From Stenotrophomonas africana (lineage in GTDB: Bacteria; Pseudomonadota; Gammaproteobacteria; Xanthomonadales; Xanthomonadaceae), in NCBI RefSeq assembly GCF_013004645.1, contig NZ_JABEME010000021.1:1-39999 (forward strand): 39,999 nucleotides of DNA. The letters run 5' to 3'. Within the stretch, counting starts at the first letter, position 1. Every line of letters starts with the position of its first letter. The position numbers and the translations under genes are program-made. This document shows, piece by piece, positions 22,496 through 32,300 of the stretch. The notes beneath the pieces are model-generated. The model made no database searches. It was not told the origin of the DNA and saw only the letters and a program-made list of their open reading frames with translations.

Positions 22496-25321
22496 TTACT
22501 TGAAGGTGTACTTGGCGCCGACAGTGAAGTAACGGCCGATGGCGCCGCTGAAGTGCAGCGGGTTGTAGTTCACGCCACCGTAGGTGGTCGGGTCGAGCGG
22601 AGCGATGCGATCGAACACGTTCTGCACCGATGCATTCAGTTCGAAGGCTTCGGTGATGTTCCAGCGGCCGGACAGGTCGAAGGTGGTGAACGAGGAGATC
22701 TTGGTGACGTCGGTACCGTCGGCGTACGAGAACTGGTACGAACCGTCCGGGCCACGGAAATCCTTGTTGTCCATCTTGGAGATGTAGTTGGCAACGCCGC
22801 TCACACTCCACGGACCCTGGCGCCAGGTGGTACCGAAGTTGATGCGATCCTTCGGCGTACCGATGCAGTTGGTCACGTCGCAGTTGCCGTGGGTGCCTGC
22901 ATAGTCGAAGGTCTGGTCGGAGTCGGTGCGCTCGTACTTCAGCACATGGCTCCACTGCAGATCCATTTCCAGCTGGCCCGGGCCGATATCGAAGGTCTGG
23001 CGGATATCGGTATCGATACCGCGCACGCGGGTGGAGGCGGCATTGATGTACGCGGTGTTGACCGCCAGGATGCTGCCGGTGCCAGCGATGCCGTTGATCA
23101 GGTCGATGTCACGCAGCACATTGCCGGCGGCGATGGCATCGGCCGTGGAGCCCTGGGCGATCTCGTTGGTGCGCTTGATCTGCCAGGCATCGACGGTCAT
23201 CGAGGTGGTGGGGGTCGGCTGCAGCACGATGCCCACCGAGTAGCTCTTGGATTCCTCCGGCTTCAGGTCCTTGTTGGGGCGGGTGATGATTGCAACCGGA
23301 CGCGAGCTGCAGTTGGTGCCGACATCGGCCGGCGGGCTGGCGGCGCAGCGCACCGGATCGCGGGCGTTGGAGAAGGCGGCCAGGCCACCGTCGCCGTTCT
23401 CGGCCGGGTTGGGGGCGCGGAAGCCTTCTGCGTAGCTGGCGCGCAGTGCGATCCAGTCGGCCGGCGTCCACTTGATGCCCAGCTTCGGCGTCGCCTTGCC
23501 TTCGCCACTTTCGTACTTGTCGTAACGCAGCGCGCCGGACAGTTCCAGCTGCTCCAGCACCGGTGCCGACAGTTCAACGTAGCCGGCGTAGACATTCTGC
23601 GTACCGTCGTAGGCCGAGTAGCCCAGGCCGATGATGTCACCCTGGTCGGTGTAGGTCTGCGGGCTCAGGCTGTTGCTGGTCTTGCGCCACTCGGTACCGA
23701 TCGCCAGGCCCAGCGGACCCCCCTTCAGGTCCATCAGGCTGCGCGATACGGTGAAGTCGAACATGTCCAGGCTGGACTTGGCGCGTGCGCTGATGGTCGG
23801 CGAAATGTAGTCGTACAGTGCCTGCGAATTGAGGTTGGCATTGTCGCCAATACGCCACACGCCGCCGGCACAGTTCGGGTTGCCCAGCGCGCACTGCACG
23901 GCGCTGTAGCGCAGGAAGCCGGTACGCTTGTTGACCAGATCGGTGCCGGAGTGCAGGTAGGCGGTGTCGTAGCTCCAGTCACCCCAATTGCCCTTGACGC
24001 CGACCAGGAAGCGATTGAACTCGTTGGTGTTGTTGGTCACGCGCGGGCCGACATCCCAGGCCGAGTAGCGCAGGCGCGAGGCCTGGCCCGGAATCGGGTT
24101 GTCAGGATGGGTCGGCGACAGCACCACGGCGCCCGGGCCGCTGCTCGCATTGCGCGGGCCAAGCGGATAGCCCCAGCTGCCGGACACGCCGGAGGGCGTG
24201 TTGCTGAAGATCGTTTCCTTCTTCGAGTAGCCGATCTCGGTGTAGATCTCGCCGCCTTCACCGAAGGCGAAGCTGGCGCGGCCGAACACGTTGACGTACT
24301 TCTCTTCCGGGGTCAGATCACGGTACAGCTGGTTCGGATCCCACAGGCAGCCCTGTGCGGCCACCGAGGCATCGGTCTGGCCCGGGATGGTGGTCAGGCC
24401 CTGGCAGCCGGGCAGCGGCACGAGCTGGGCCGAGGTGCCCGGCGGGACGCGGTCGTCGAATACCGAGCCGTTCGGACCCACGCCACCGCTGGTGCGGTTG
24501 TTGAGGTAGGCGCCGCCGAGGAACTGGGCGTTGTTGCCATAGCCCCACGGACGGATGTCGCCCGTGCCGATCCACTTGCGGTTCTTGCGATCGCTGATCT
24601 TGATCGCGTCGGTCTTGCCAACGTCCAGGCTGAAGAACGCGTTCCAGCCGTCGGTGGCCAGGTCGCCGGTACCGGCGGTCAGGGTGGCCTTCTTGGCGTT
24701 GCCGTCGCCGTCACCGGAGGTGCCGTAGGAGGCACGCAGGATCGCGCCCTGGAAATCACTGCGCAGGATGATGTTGACCACGCCGGCGATGGCATCGGAG
24801 CCATAGATCGCCGAGGCGCCATCCTTCAGCACTTCCACGCGTTCAACAGCGTCGAGCGGGATGGTGCTCAGGTCGGTGAAGACCTTCTGGCCGTCATCGG
24901 CCAGGCCGTAGGTGGCCATGCGGCGGCCGTTCAGCAGGACCAGGGTCGAGCCCGCGCCCAGGCCGCGCAGCGAGATGCCGGCGCCACCGCCGGCAAAGCC
25001 GTTGCCGAAGGTCTTCGGGATCGAGCCGGAACCGTCGGCGGTCAGGGTCTGCAGGTATTCGGCGACCGTGGTCTTGCCGGTTCGGTCGATTTCCTGGCGG
25101 GTCACCACCTGCACCGGGGACGGTGTTTCGGTGTTGGTGCGCGGAATGTTCGAACCGGTAACCGTGATGCGGTCCAGGTTGGTGGCCTTTTCCTGCGCGA
25201 AGGCGGAGGTGGAAGCCACGGCGCCAACCAGCAGCAGGGTGCCGCCGGTAAGGATGTGGGTGATGGACGATGCCAGTGTGGTGCGGCGGCGGCTGGCGGG
25301 CCGTTGGATCAGGTGTTTCAC
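22496..25321 (-). CDS. TonB-dependent outer-membrane receptor
   Basis: This 941-residue receptor probably imports a large or scarce nutrient across the outer membrane. A long signal peptide ends at about residue 42 (AFA-QEK). A TonB-box-like DRITVTG (50-56) follows, then a plug domain with PSPVQVVTRQEIDRTG, GISLRGLGAGSTLVLLNGRR and VERVEVLKDGASAIYGSDAIAGVVNI (about 65-190). The 22-strand barrel fills the rest. The sequence fits the oligosaccharide/peptide-type receptors abundant in Xanthomonadaceae, but the substrate cannot be read from it. It ends YTFK, whereas such barrels usually end in an aromatic residue. The next gene upstream encodes a TonB protein, its probable energy partner. Confidence 0.95.
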   Translation of the reverse strand: MKHLIQRPASRRRTTLASSITHILTGGTLLLVGAVASTSAFAQEKATNLDRITVTGSNIPRTNTETPSPVQVVTRQEIDRTGKTTVAEYLQTLTADGSGSIPKTFGNGFAGGGAGISLRGLGAGSTLVLLNGRRMATYGLADDGQKVFTDLSTIPLDAVERVEVLKDGASAIYGSDAIAGVVNIILRSDFQGAILRASYGTSGDGDGNAKKATLTAGTGDLATDGWNAFFSLDVGKTDAIKISDRKNRKWIGTGDIRPWGYGNNAQFLGGAYLNNRTSGGVGPNGSVFDDRVPPGTSAQLVPLPGCQGLTTIPGQTDASVAAQGCLWDPNQLYRDLTPEEKYVNVFGRASFAFGEGGEIYTEIGYSKKETIFSNTPSGVSGSWGYPLGPRNASSGPGAVVLSPTHPDNPIPGQASRLRYSAWDVGPRVTNNTNEFNRFLVGVKGNWGDWSYDTAYLHSGTDLVNKRTGFLRYSAVQCALGNPNCAGGVWRIGDNANLNSQALYDYISPTISARAKSSLDMFDFTVSRSLMDLKGGPLGLAIGTEWRKTSNSLSPQTYTDQGDIIGLGYSAYDGTQNVYAGYVELSAPVLEQLELSGALRYDKYESGEGKATPKLGIKWTPADWIALRASYAEGFRAPNPAENGDGGLAAFSNARDPVRCAASPPADVGTNCSSRPVAIITRPNKDLKPEESKSYSVGIVLQPTPTTSMTVDAWQIKRTNEIAQGSTADAIAAGNVLRDIDLINGIAGTGSILAVNTAYINAASTRVRGIDTDIRQTFDIGPGQLEMDLQWSHVLKYERTDSDQTFDYAGTHGNCDVTNCIGTPKDRINFGTTWRQGPWSVSGVANYISKMDNKDFRGPDGSYQFSYADGTDVTKISSFTTFDLSGRWNITEAFELNASVQNVFDRIAPLDPTTYGGVNYNPLHFSGAIGRYFTVGAKYTFK

Positions 25322-25481
25322 AGCTTCTCTCCTAACTGGAAAACCGTAGCGTTGAGGGCTGTCTCCGGAAGGGGGCCGGGACGGGCCAATCTAGGTTTCC
25401 GACGGGTGACGAAGTAGTGAAATTTTGCTTAATCCGTAACGTTGAATCCAAACTTTGCCGAGTTTGGCACTTCGGCGGTGC

Positions 25482-25512
25482 GGGCCGGCCCGGCAGGTGG
25501 CCGGGCCGGCCC
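25482..25512 (-). terminator. GC-rich hairpin after the TonB gene
   Basis: A perfect 13-base stem (25482-25494 with 25500-25512) encloses a 5-base loop eight bases after the tonB-like stop on the minus strand. There is no T-tract, as with the other GC-rich ends here. Confidence 0.65.
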
Positions 25513-25519
25513 TGGACAA

Positions 25520-26170
25520 TCAGTCCGGTAGCGAGAATTGCACCGGTACCAGCCCGATGGCCGGCACTGCCACGCCATCGCGCTGGGCCGGTTCGAAGCG
25601 CCAACGCTTGAGCACTTGCTGACGCGCGGCCTGGTCCAGGCTGCGCGAGCCACTGCTGCGCTCGATGCTGACCGCGACCGGCTGCCCGCTGCTGTCGACT
25701 TCCACCCGCAGCAGCACCGTGCCCTGCTCATGATTGCGCAGGGCCGGCAGCGGATAGGTCGGTGGCGGTGCACTGCGGTACTGCAGCTGTGCTCCGGACA
25801 GCGGTGTCGAGCTGTCGATGCCTGGTGCGAGCTGCGGCGGGGACGGTTCGGCTGCCGGCAATGCGATGCCCTGGGTTTCCTCCACGGTTGCAGTGGGAGC
25901 GGGCAGGGGCGGCGCTACCGGCTGCGCATGCGGCTTCGGCACCACCCGCGCGACCTCCTTCGGTTCCACCAGTACCGGCGGAGGGGGCGGTGGCGGGGTC
26001 TTCTCGATCAGCCGTACCGTGGTCTTGTCACGCGGAACCTGCACAGCCTGGTAGGTCGCGGGGATCAGCAGCAACAGGAACGCGAGCAGATGCAGGGCGA
26101 TGGCCGCGCTCCAGGCGGCAACGCGGGCGGGGTCGAAGTGCGGGGATGCAACGGGATACGTACGAACCAT
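25520..26170 (-). CDS. TonB family energy transducer
   Basis: The 216-residue product has a cytoplasmic N-terminus, one transmembrane segment (about 18-37) and a proline-rich periplasmic spacer (eight consecutive prolines from about residue 59). A C-terminal TonB domain (about 125-216) ends with the typical VLKRWRFEPAQRDGVAVPA. It passes energy from ExbB/ExbD to outer-membrane receptors; no exbB or exbD gene is near. The start at 26170 is set by GGAGG at 26177-26181. It lies just upstream of the receptor gene on the same strand, with about 200 bases between, suggesting a matched pair with separate promoters. Confidence 0.93.
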   Translation of the reverse strand: MVRTYPVASPHFDPARVAAWSAAIALHLLAFLLLLIPATYQAVQVPRDKTTVRLIEKTPPPPPPPVLVEPKEVARVVPKPHAQPVAPPLPAPTATVEETQGIALPAAEPSPPQLAPGIDSSTPLSGAQLQYRSAPPPTYPLPALRNHEQGTVLLRVEVDSSGQPVAVSIERSSGSRSLDQAARQQVLKRWRFEPAQRDGVAVPAIGLVPVQFSLPD

Positions 26171-26176
26171 GGTCCA

Positions 26177-26181
26177 CCTCC
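26177..26181 (-). promoter_or_regulatory. Shine-Dalgarno site for the tonB-like gene
   Basis: Minus-strand GGAGG, six bases before the ATG at 26170. It decides this start over an upstream in-frame one at 26203. Confidence 0.8.
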
Positions 26182-26250
26182 ATGCCAGTGACGAAGTCCT
26201 CAACGCACCAGGGCCCGTGGCGGGGTTGCCGCACGCGGCTGGCAGTGCAT

Positions 26251-26275
26251 CAGTAGCGCGATGGGGCCGCTACTG
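26251..26275. promoter_or_regulatory. Dyad upstream of the tonB-like gene
   Basis: CAGTAGCG and CGCTACTG form an 8-base perfect dyad around a 9-base loop, about 80 bases upstream of the tonB-like start. It may be a diverged GTAG repeat or an operator. I cannot choose between these. Confidence 0.4.
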
Positions 26276-26334
26276 CCTAGAGGCAGGGTCGGTATCGTTG
26301 GGCTGGCCTTCAGCCAGTGCAGGCCGCAGGCATG

Positions 26335-26364
26335 AAAAAAGGCGGATCCCCTGCGGGATCCGCC
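26335..26364 (-). terminator. Intrinsic terminator after the SIMPL gene
   Basis: On the minus strand a 10-base stem (26341-26350 with 26355-26364) around a four-base loop is followed by six T residues. It lies about 23 bases after the SIMPL gene stop and is a standard intrinsic terminator. Confidence 0.9.
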
Positions 26365-26387
26365 CTTGTCGGCAGTGGCAAACGGGA

Positions 26388-27125
26388 TCAGCGACCCAGT
26401 TCGAACACTACATCCAGGTTGACCGAGACGGTCGATTCGCCCGGCGCGACCGGGGTCGCCTTGTCCATCGCGGCGCCGGCCGACATCGCCCGCATCATCG
26501 GCATCGGACGGAAGCCGCCATTGCTGTTCTCGGAGATGCTGACGATGCGGCGCACCTGCAGACCCAGCGACTTCGCATAGGTCTGGGCGCGGGTCTGGGC
26601 CTTCTTCAGCGCGGCCAGGCGGGCTTCGTCATAGACCGGCTCCGGCTGGTCGATCTCGAAGCTGGGGCCGTTGATCTGGTTGGCACCCTGCGCAGCCAGT
26701 GCGTCCAGCACCTTGCCGAGCTTGGCGATGTCGCGCACCTTCAGGCTGACCGTGTTGCTGGCCTGGTAGCCGGTGATCTTCGGTGCTTCGTTGTCGGCAT
26801 AGCGGTACTGCGGATTGAGGCTGACGCCGCTGGTCTGCACGTCCCGCTCGGCAATGCCGGCGGCCTTGATCGCCGCCAGCACCTTGTCCATCTGCTGGGC
26901 GTTCTGGCGCATGGCGCTGTTGCCGTCGGCGGCCTGGGTAACCACGCCGGCCGACAGGGTGGCCACGTCCGGCACGCGGGTGGCTTCGGCATTGGCCGAG
27001 ATGTTCAGCAGGGTGCCTTCGGCCGGGGCGGCGACCGACGGCGACGACGGGGCGGCATGGGCAGTCATCGAGGTTCCAAGGGCGAGGGACAGGGCAAGCA
27101 GCAGCGGGGTGGCGGTCAGGCGCAT
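26388..27125 (-). CDS. SIMPL domain (DUF541) periplasmic protein
   Basis: The 245-residue product has a signal peptide (about 1-24, ending AHA) and one SIMPL domain, with typical ISANAEATRVPDVATLSAGV near residue 42 and GYQASNTVSLKVRD near 133. The family (E. coli YggE, Brucella BP26) is linked to oxidative-stress tolerance and forms ring oligomers; mechanism is unsettled. The start at 27125 follows AAGGAG (27132-27137) at six bases. It is monocistronic, bounded by its own terminator, and diverges from maf. Confidence 0.92.
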   Translation of the reverse strand: MRLTATPLLLALSLALGTSMTAHAAPSSPSVAAPAEGTLLNISANAEATRVPDVATLSAGVVTQAADGNSAMRQNAQQMDKVLAAIKAAGIAERDVQTSGVSLNPQYRYADNEAPKITGYQASNTVSLKVRDIAKLGKVLDALAAQGANQINGPSFEIDQPEPVYDEARLAALKKAQTRAQTYAKSLGLQVRRIVSISENSNGGFRPMPMMRAMSAGAAMDKATPVAPGESTVSVNLDVVFELGR

Positions 27126-27256
27126 GGAGAACTCCTTGTTGTGCCGTTGAGGGTGGTGTCGTAGCGATGAACGCGCTGTGAGCCCATTCGGGGTTGAACG
27201 CGTTCCGGAACGGGTTGCCGACGATTCAGGTGGCGGCCTCAGGTTATGCTGTGCCG

Positions 27257-27865
27257 ATGCTCTATCTTGCTTCCCGCTCCCCCCGACGCAACCAGTTGCT
27301 GGCCCGACTCGGACGCCCCTTCCAGGCCTTGGACCTGGAGGTTGTCGAGCAGCGCGCGCCCGCTGAAAGCGCCGAACAGTATGTATGCCGTGTCGCCGCC
27401 GACAAGGCGCGCGCCGGGCTGGCCCGGGTGCTGGCCGATGACCCACAGGCGCGTGTGCTCGGCTCGGATACCGAGGTGGTGCTGGACGGTGAAGTGTTCG
27501 GCAAGCCGGCCGATGCCGCCGACGCGCGGGCGATGCTGGCGCGGCTGGCCGGGCGCACCCACCAGGTGATGACCGCAGTGGTGGTGGTCGGTGCCGACGG
27601 CCTGGACAGCGAGCTGGTCATTTCCGAAGTGGCCTTTGCGCCGATCAGCGCCGCCGACATCGCCATCTACGTGGACACCGGCGAGCCGCTGGACAAGGCC
27701 GGGGCCTACGCCATCCAGGGCGGGGCCGAACGCTGGATCGAACATCTTTCCGGCAGCTACTCCGGCGTGATGGGACTGCCGCTGCTGCACACCGATCGTC
27801 TGCTGGCGCGCTGCGGCGTGCCGGCCCCCACTGCTGATGCCGCCAGGGAGGCTGCCGATGTCTGA
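27257..27865 (+). CDS. yhdE: Maf family nucleotide pyrophosphatase (YhdE type, dTTP/UTP)
   Basis: Maf proteins hydrolyse non-canonical or excess nucleoside triphosphates; the YhdE subgroup acts on dTTP, UTP and modified forms. The 202-residue product begins YLASRSPRR, has the catalytic SDTEV (about 71), the GKP motif (about 83), and the YAIQGGAERWIEHLSGSYSGVMGLPL end characteristic of this subgroup. The start at 27257 is right before the conserved LYLASRSP; the upstream in-frame codon at 27194 adds residues not seen in the family. It overlaps rng by eight bases, the usual arrangement in Gammaproteobacteria. Confidence 0.95.
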   Translation: MLYLASRSPRRNQLLARLGRPFQALDLEVVEQRAPAESAEQYVCRVAADKARAGLARVLADDPQARVLGSDTEVVLDGEVFGKPADAADARAMLARLAGRTHQVMTAVVVVGADGLDSELVISEVAFAPISAADIAIYVDTGEPLDKAGAYAIQGGAERWIEHLSGSYSGVMGLPLLHTDRLLARCGVPAPTADAAREAADV

Positions 27866-29345
27866 GGAAATCCTGGTCAACGTGACCCCGCGCGAGACCC
27901 GGGTCGCCGTGATCGAAAACGGCATGCTGCAGGAGCTGCACATCGAGCGCGGCTGGCGCCGGGGTGTGGTCGGCAACATCTACAAGGGCAAGGTGCAGCG
28001 CGTCATGCCCGGCATGCAGGCGGCCTTCGTCGAGGTCGGGCTGGAGCGGGCCGCGTTCCTGCACGCCAACGACGTGGTGCGACCGGCGCCGGTGGCCAGT
28101 GCGGACACCGAGAACACCACGCTGCCGCCGCCGTCCAGCGTGCCGATCGTCGAGCTGCTGCGTGACGGCCAGGACATCGTAGTGCAGGTGGTGAAGGACC
28201 CGATCGGTACCAAGGGCGCGCGCCTGACCACGCAGATCAGCATTCCCTCGCGTTACATGGTGCTGCTGCCGCAGTCCAAGGTGGTGGGGGTGTCGGCGCG
28301 CATCGAGGATGAAGGCGAGCGGGCGCGGCTGAAGGCGCTGGTGACCGAACTGTCGGCCCAGCATGGTGGCTACGGCTACATCGTGCGCACCAATGCCGAA
28401 GGCCAGCCGGCCGAGGCCATTGCCGAAGACATCGCCTACCTGTCGCGGGTCTGGAACGTGGTCGAGCGCCGCGGCCGCGAAGCACCCTCGTGCAGCAACA
28501 TCTATGAGGACCTGAGCCTGCCGCTGCGTTCGGTGCGCGACCTGATCCGCAAGGACGTGGACAAGGTGAAGGTGGACTCCAAGGAAACCTTCGCGCAGCT
28601 GCAGGCCTTCGTGGCCAAGTACATGCCGGTGCTGGCCGAGAAGCTGGAACTGTATTCGGGTGACCGGCCGATCTTCGACATGTTCGGCGTGGAGGACGAG
28701 ATCGGCCGCGCGCTGGACAAGCAGGTGCCGCTGAAATCCGGCGGCTACCTGGTGATCGACCAGACCGAGGCGATGACCACCATCGACGTGAACACCGGTT
28801 CGTTCCTCGGCCAGCGCAACCTGGAAGAGACGGTGTTCCGCACCAACCTGGAAGCAGCGCAGGCAGTGGCGCGGCAGCTGCGGCTGCGCAACCTGGGCGG
28901 CATCATCATCATCGATTTCATCGACATGGACGATGCCGAGCATCGCCGCCAGGTGCTGCGTACCCTGGAAAAGGCGCTGGCCCGTGACCATGCCAAGACC
29001 ACGGTGTACGACTTCTCACCGCTGGGCCTGGTCGAGATGACCCGCAAGCGCACGGTGGAAAGCCTGGAGCGCCAGCTGTCGGAAACCTGCCCGCAGTGCA
29101 GTGGCCGTGGCAGCATCAAGACCACCGAGACGGTGACCTACGAGATTTTCCGCGAGATCACCCGCGCGGTGCGCCAGTTCGATGCGGCGCGCCTGCTGGT
29201 GATCGCTTCGACCAAGGTCGTTGCGCGCATTACCGACGAGGAGTCTTCGGCGGTGGCCGAGCTGGAAGAATTCCTCGGCAAGAGCATCCGCTTCCAGGCG
29301 GACGAGCAGTACCTGCAGGAGCAATTCGATGTTGTTCTGCTCTGA
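27858..29345 (+). CDS. rng: Ribonuclease G
   Basis: RNase G trims the 5' end of 16S rRNA and decays some mRNAs. The 495-residue product (E. coli 489) has an N-terminal S1 domain (about 38-125) and the DNase-I-like catalytic core with the magnesium-binding IDVNTGSFLG (Asp about 304) and IIIIDFIDMD (Asp about 347). A CPQCSGRG zinc-link motif near 413 joins monomers. There is no long C-terminal scaffold, which distinguishes it from RNase E. The start at 27858 is preceded by AGGGAGG. It overlaps maf by eight bases and is followed by yhdP after 30 bases. Confidence 0.97.
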   Translation: MSEEILVNVTPRETRVAVIENGMLQELHIERGWRRGVVGNIYKGKVQRVMPGMQAAFVEVGLERAAFLHANDVVRPAPVASADTENTTLPPPSSVPIVELLRDGQDIVVQVVKDPIGTKGARLTTQISIPSRYMVLLPQSKVVGVSARIEDEGERARLKALVTELSAQHGGYGYIVRTNAEGQPAEAIAEDIAYLSRVWNVVERRGREAPSCSNIYEDLSLPLRSVRDLIRKDVDKVKVDSKETFAQLQAFVAKYMPVLAEKLELYSGDRPIFDMFGVEDEIGRALDKQVPLKSGGYLVIDQTEAMTTIDVNTGSFLGQRNLEETVFRTNLEAAQAVARQLRLRNLGGIIIIDFIDMDDAEHRRQVLRTLEKALARDHAKTTVYDFSPLGLVEMTRKRTVESLERQLSETCPQCSGRGSIKTTETVTYEIFREITRAVRQFDAARLLVIASTKVVARITDEESSAVAELEEFLGKSIRFQADEQYLQEQFDVVLL

Positions 29346-29349
29346 CCCT

Positions 29350-29368
29350 CGCCGGCTGCAGGCCGGCG
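29350..29368. other. Small hairpin between rng and yhdP
   Basis: A 7-base GC stem (29350-29356 with 29362-29368) fills the gap just before the yhdP start at 29376, and may cover its ribosome-binding site, GGTGG-like. Effect on translation is a guess. Confidence 0.4.
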
Positions 29369-29375
29369 GTGGCCG

Positions 29376-32300
29376 ATGAGCGCGCCGCCGCGCCTGCGAC
29401 TGCGAAGGATCCGCCGTCATATCATTGCCGCCTGTGCGGTGGGCCTGGTCGGGCTTGCACTGCTGGTGGGCACGCTCAGCCAGCTGCTGCCGCTGGCCGA
29501 GCGTCATCCCGGGAAGATTGCCGCCTGGCTGAGCGAGCGTGCCGGCCAGCCGGTACGTTTTGACCAGTTGCACACTACCTGGACCCGACGCGGTCCATTG
29601 CTGCAGCTGAAGGGCCTGCGCATCGGCGCGGGCCAGGGCCTGGCCATCGGTGAAGCCGAAGTGCTGGTGTCGATGTACAGCGGGATGCTGCCTGGTCGCT
29701 CGCTGACCGAGCTGCGCCTGCGTGGCCTGGCGCTGGACCTGCAGCAGGGCGAGGACGGCCGCTGGTCGGTGCGCGGCCTGCCGAAGTCAGACACGGGCGG
29801 TGACCCGCTGGAGGCGCTGCGCCGGCTGGGCGAGCTGCAGGTGATCGATGGCCGCTTGGGTGTGCATGCACCGGGACTGGGTATCGATACCACCCTGCCG
29901 CGTATCGATCTGCGCCTGCGCGTCAATGGCGACCGCCTGCGTGTGGGCGTGCGTGCCTGGGCGCAGACCGATGCCCTGCCGCTGACCGCAGTGCTGGACG
30001 TGGACCGCACGCGCGGCAACGGCCAGGCCTGGCTGGGTGCCGATCCTGTTGATTTCCATGCCTGGTCGCCGTTGCTGGCAGCGGGTGGCGTGCGCCTGCG
30101 CGAAGGCAAGGGTGAGCTGAACCTGTGGCTGACCCTGCGCGACTTCGCGCCGGTGGCGCTGACCACCGATTCGGACCTGCGTGACGTGCGCATCGACGGT
30201 GCACCGATGCCCGACGTGGCAACGCCGCAGTTGCAGCTGCAGCGCTTGCAGGCGCGCCTGCGCTGGCAGCGCCAGGCCGAGGGTTGGGCGCTGCAGGTAC
30301 CGCGCCTTCGTTTGAAGACCGAAGACGGCGAACAACAGCTCGATGGCCTGCAGTTGCAGGTTGGCAGGCAGCTGCGGGTGAGTTCCGGCGAAGTACAGGC
30401 CGGTACGGCGCTGCGTGCGCTGGCGCTGAGTGATCGCCTCGAGCCAGGCCTGCGCCATTGGTTGTTCCTGTCCAAACCGCAGCTGGATGTGCGAGCGCTG
30501 CAACTGGCCGGCGAACGTGATGGCCCGTTGAGGGCACAGGGCGAGCTGCAGTCGCTGGGCTTTGCCAGCGTTGGCAATTCTCCGGGTCTGCGCGGCCTGG
30601 GGGGACATTTCGAGGGCGACGCCGATGGCTTCAGCCTGCAGCTGCAACCGCAACGGCAGCTGCAGTTCGATTGGCCCACCGGCTTTGGCGTGCGGCATGA
30701 CCTGCACCTGGCTGGACAGATCGTGGGCTGGCGTGACGAGGGCGGTGGCTGGCGTATCGGCACTGCGGCGATGCGTGTGGAAGGCACCGACTACGCGGCC
30801 GATGTGCGCGGTGGTGTCTGGTTCCAGGGCGACGGCACGCGGCCCTGGCTGCAGTTGGCGGCCAAGCTGGACGATGTGCCGATGACGGCGGCCAAGCGCT
30901 TCTGGATCCACTCCAAGATGAGCAAGGGCGCCACCGACTGGCTGGACATGGCGCTGGCCGGCGGCCAGGTGCGAAATGGCATCGGCCTGGTCAGCGGTGA
31001 CCTGGACGACTGGCCGTTCGACAACAACGATGGCCGCTTCGAGGCCACCGGCCACATCACCAACGGCGACATCCGCTTCCAGCACGACTGGCCGCTGATG
31101 AGCCAGGTCGATGCCGATATCGCCTTCATCGGCCCCGGCTTCGACATGCATGGGCGCGGCGACCTGGCCGGTGTAGCGGTGCAGAAATTCGAGGCGGGCA
31201 TCCAGGACTTCGGGCAGCAGCCGCTGTACGTGCGTGCCGATGCGCAGAGCGAGGCCGGCAGACTGCTGGCAATGCTGCGGCAGAGCCCACTGCACAAGGA
31301 ATACGGCGATACCCTGGACAACCTCACCGCTGCAGGCCCGGCGCATGTGACCTTCGATCTGCTGCAGCCGCTGCACCACGATGAAGGTGGCGGTCACCTG
31401 CAGGGGACAATCGATCTGGCCGGCGTGAAGCTGGTCGACAAGCGTTTCCAGCTCGCCTTCGACAACATGCACGGGCAGGCGCGCTACAGCAACGGCGGTT
31501 TCGGCGCCGAGGAACTGGCGGTGCGCCACCTCGGCCAGGACGGCCGCCTGAGCCTGCGTGCCGGTGGCTACGTGCACGACAGCAAACTGGCCTTCGAATC
31601 GAAGCTGTCGGCCACGCTTGATGCTGGCGTGCTGATCGACCGCGCACCGGAGATGGCCTGGCTCAAGCCCTACATCACCGGTACCTCCCCATGGACGATC
31701 GCGGTCAACCTGCCCAAGGTCGCTCCCGGGGCGCCTGCGCCGCCCAGCGAACTGCGCCTGAGTTCGGATCTGGTGGGCACCCGCCTGGATCTGCCGGCGC
31801 CGCTGGACAAGCCGGCCGCCGAACCGCTGGCGACCACCGTGGCCGCGCAGCTGCCGATGGGGGCTGGCCGCATCGACGTGGCCTTTGGCCAGCGTCTGGC
31901 CCTGGCCGCGCGCAGCCACAACAACCAGACCGGCGTACAGGTCACGCTCGGCAGCGACCACGTCGACCGTGAGCCGCCACCGAGCGGGCTGACCGTCAAC
32001 GGCCGCAGCCCGACCCTGGATGCGCTGGAGTGGATCAGCCTGGCGCGTGGAGGCGGGGACGATGACGGCATGCCGCTGCGTGCGGTGGACGTGCAGGTCG
32101 GCAAATTGATGCTGATCGGCGGCGTCTTCGAGCAGACGCGGCTGAAACTGCAGCCGGGCCCGCAGGCGCTGGATGTACGCCTGGATGGGCCGTCGCTGGC
32201 AGGCCGTTTGACTGTTCCCAATGCAGAGGGTGGCACCATCAGCGGCCAGCTCGACCGTGTGCACTGGCAGTCGCTGCCGGCCGCACCGGGCGCACCGGCT

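Noticed and set aside
22553..25417. 954-codon open frame antisense to the TonB-dependent receptor
   Set aside because: It mirrors the receptor gene, has no domain, and is explained by high GC and third-position bias.
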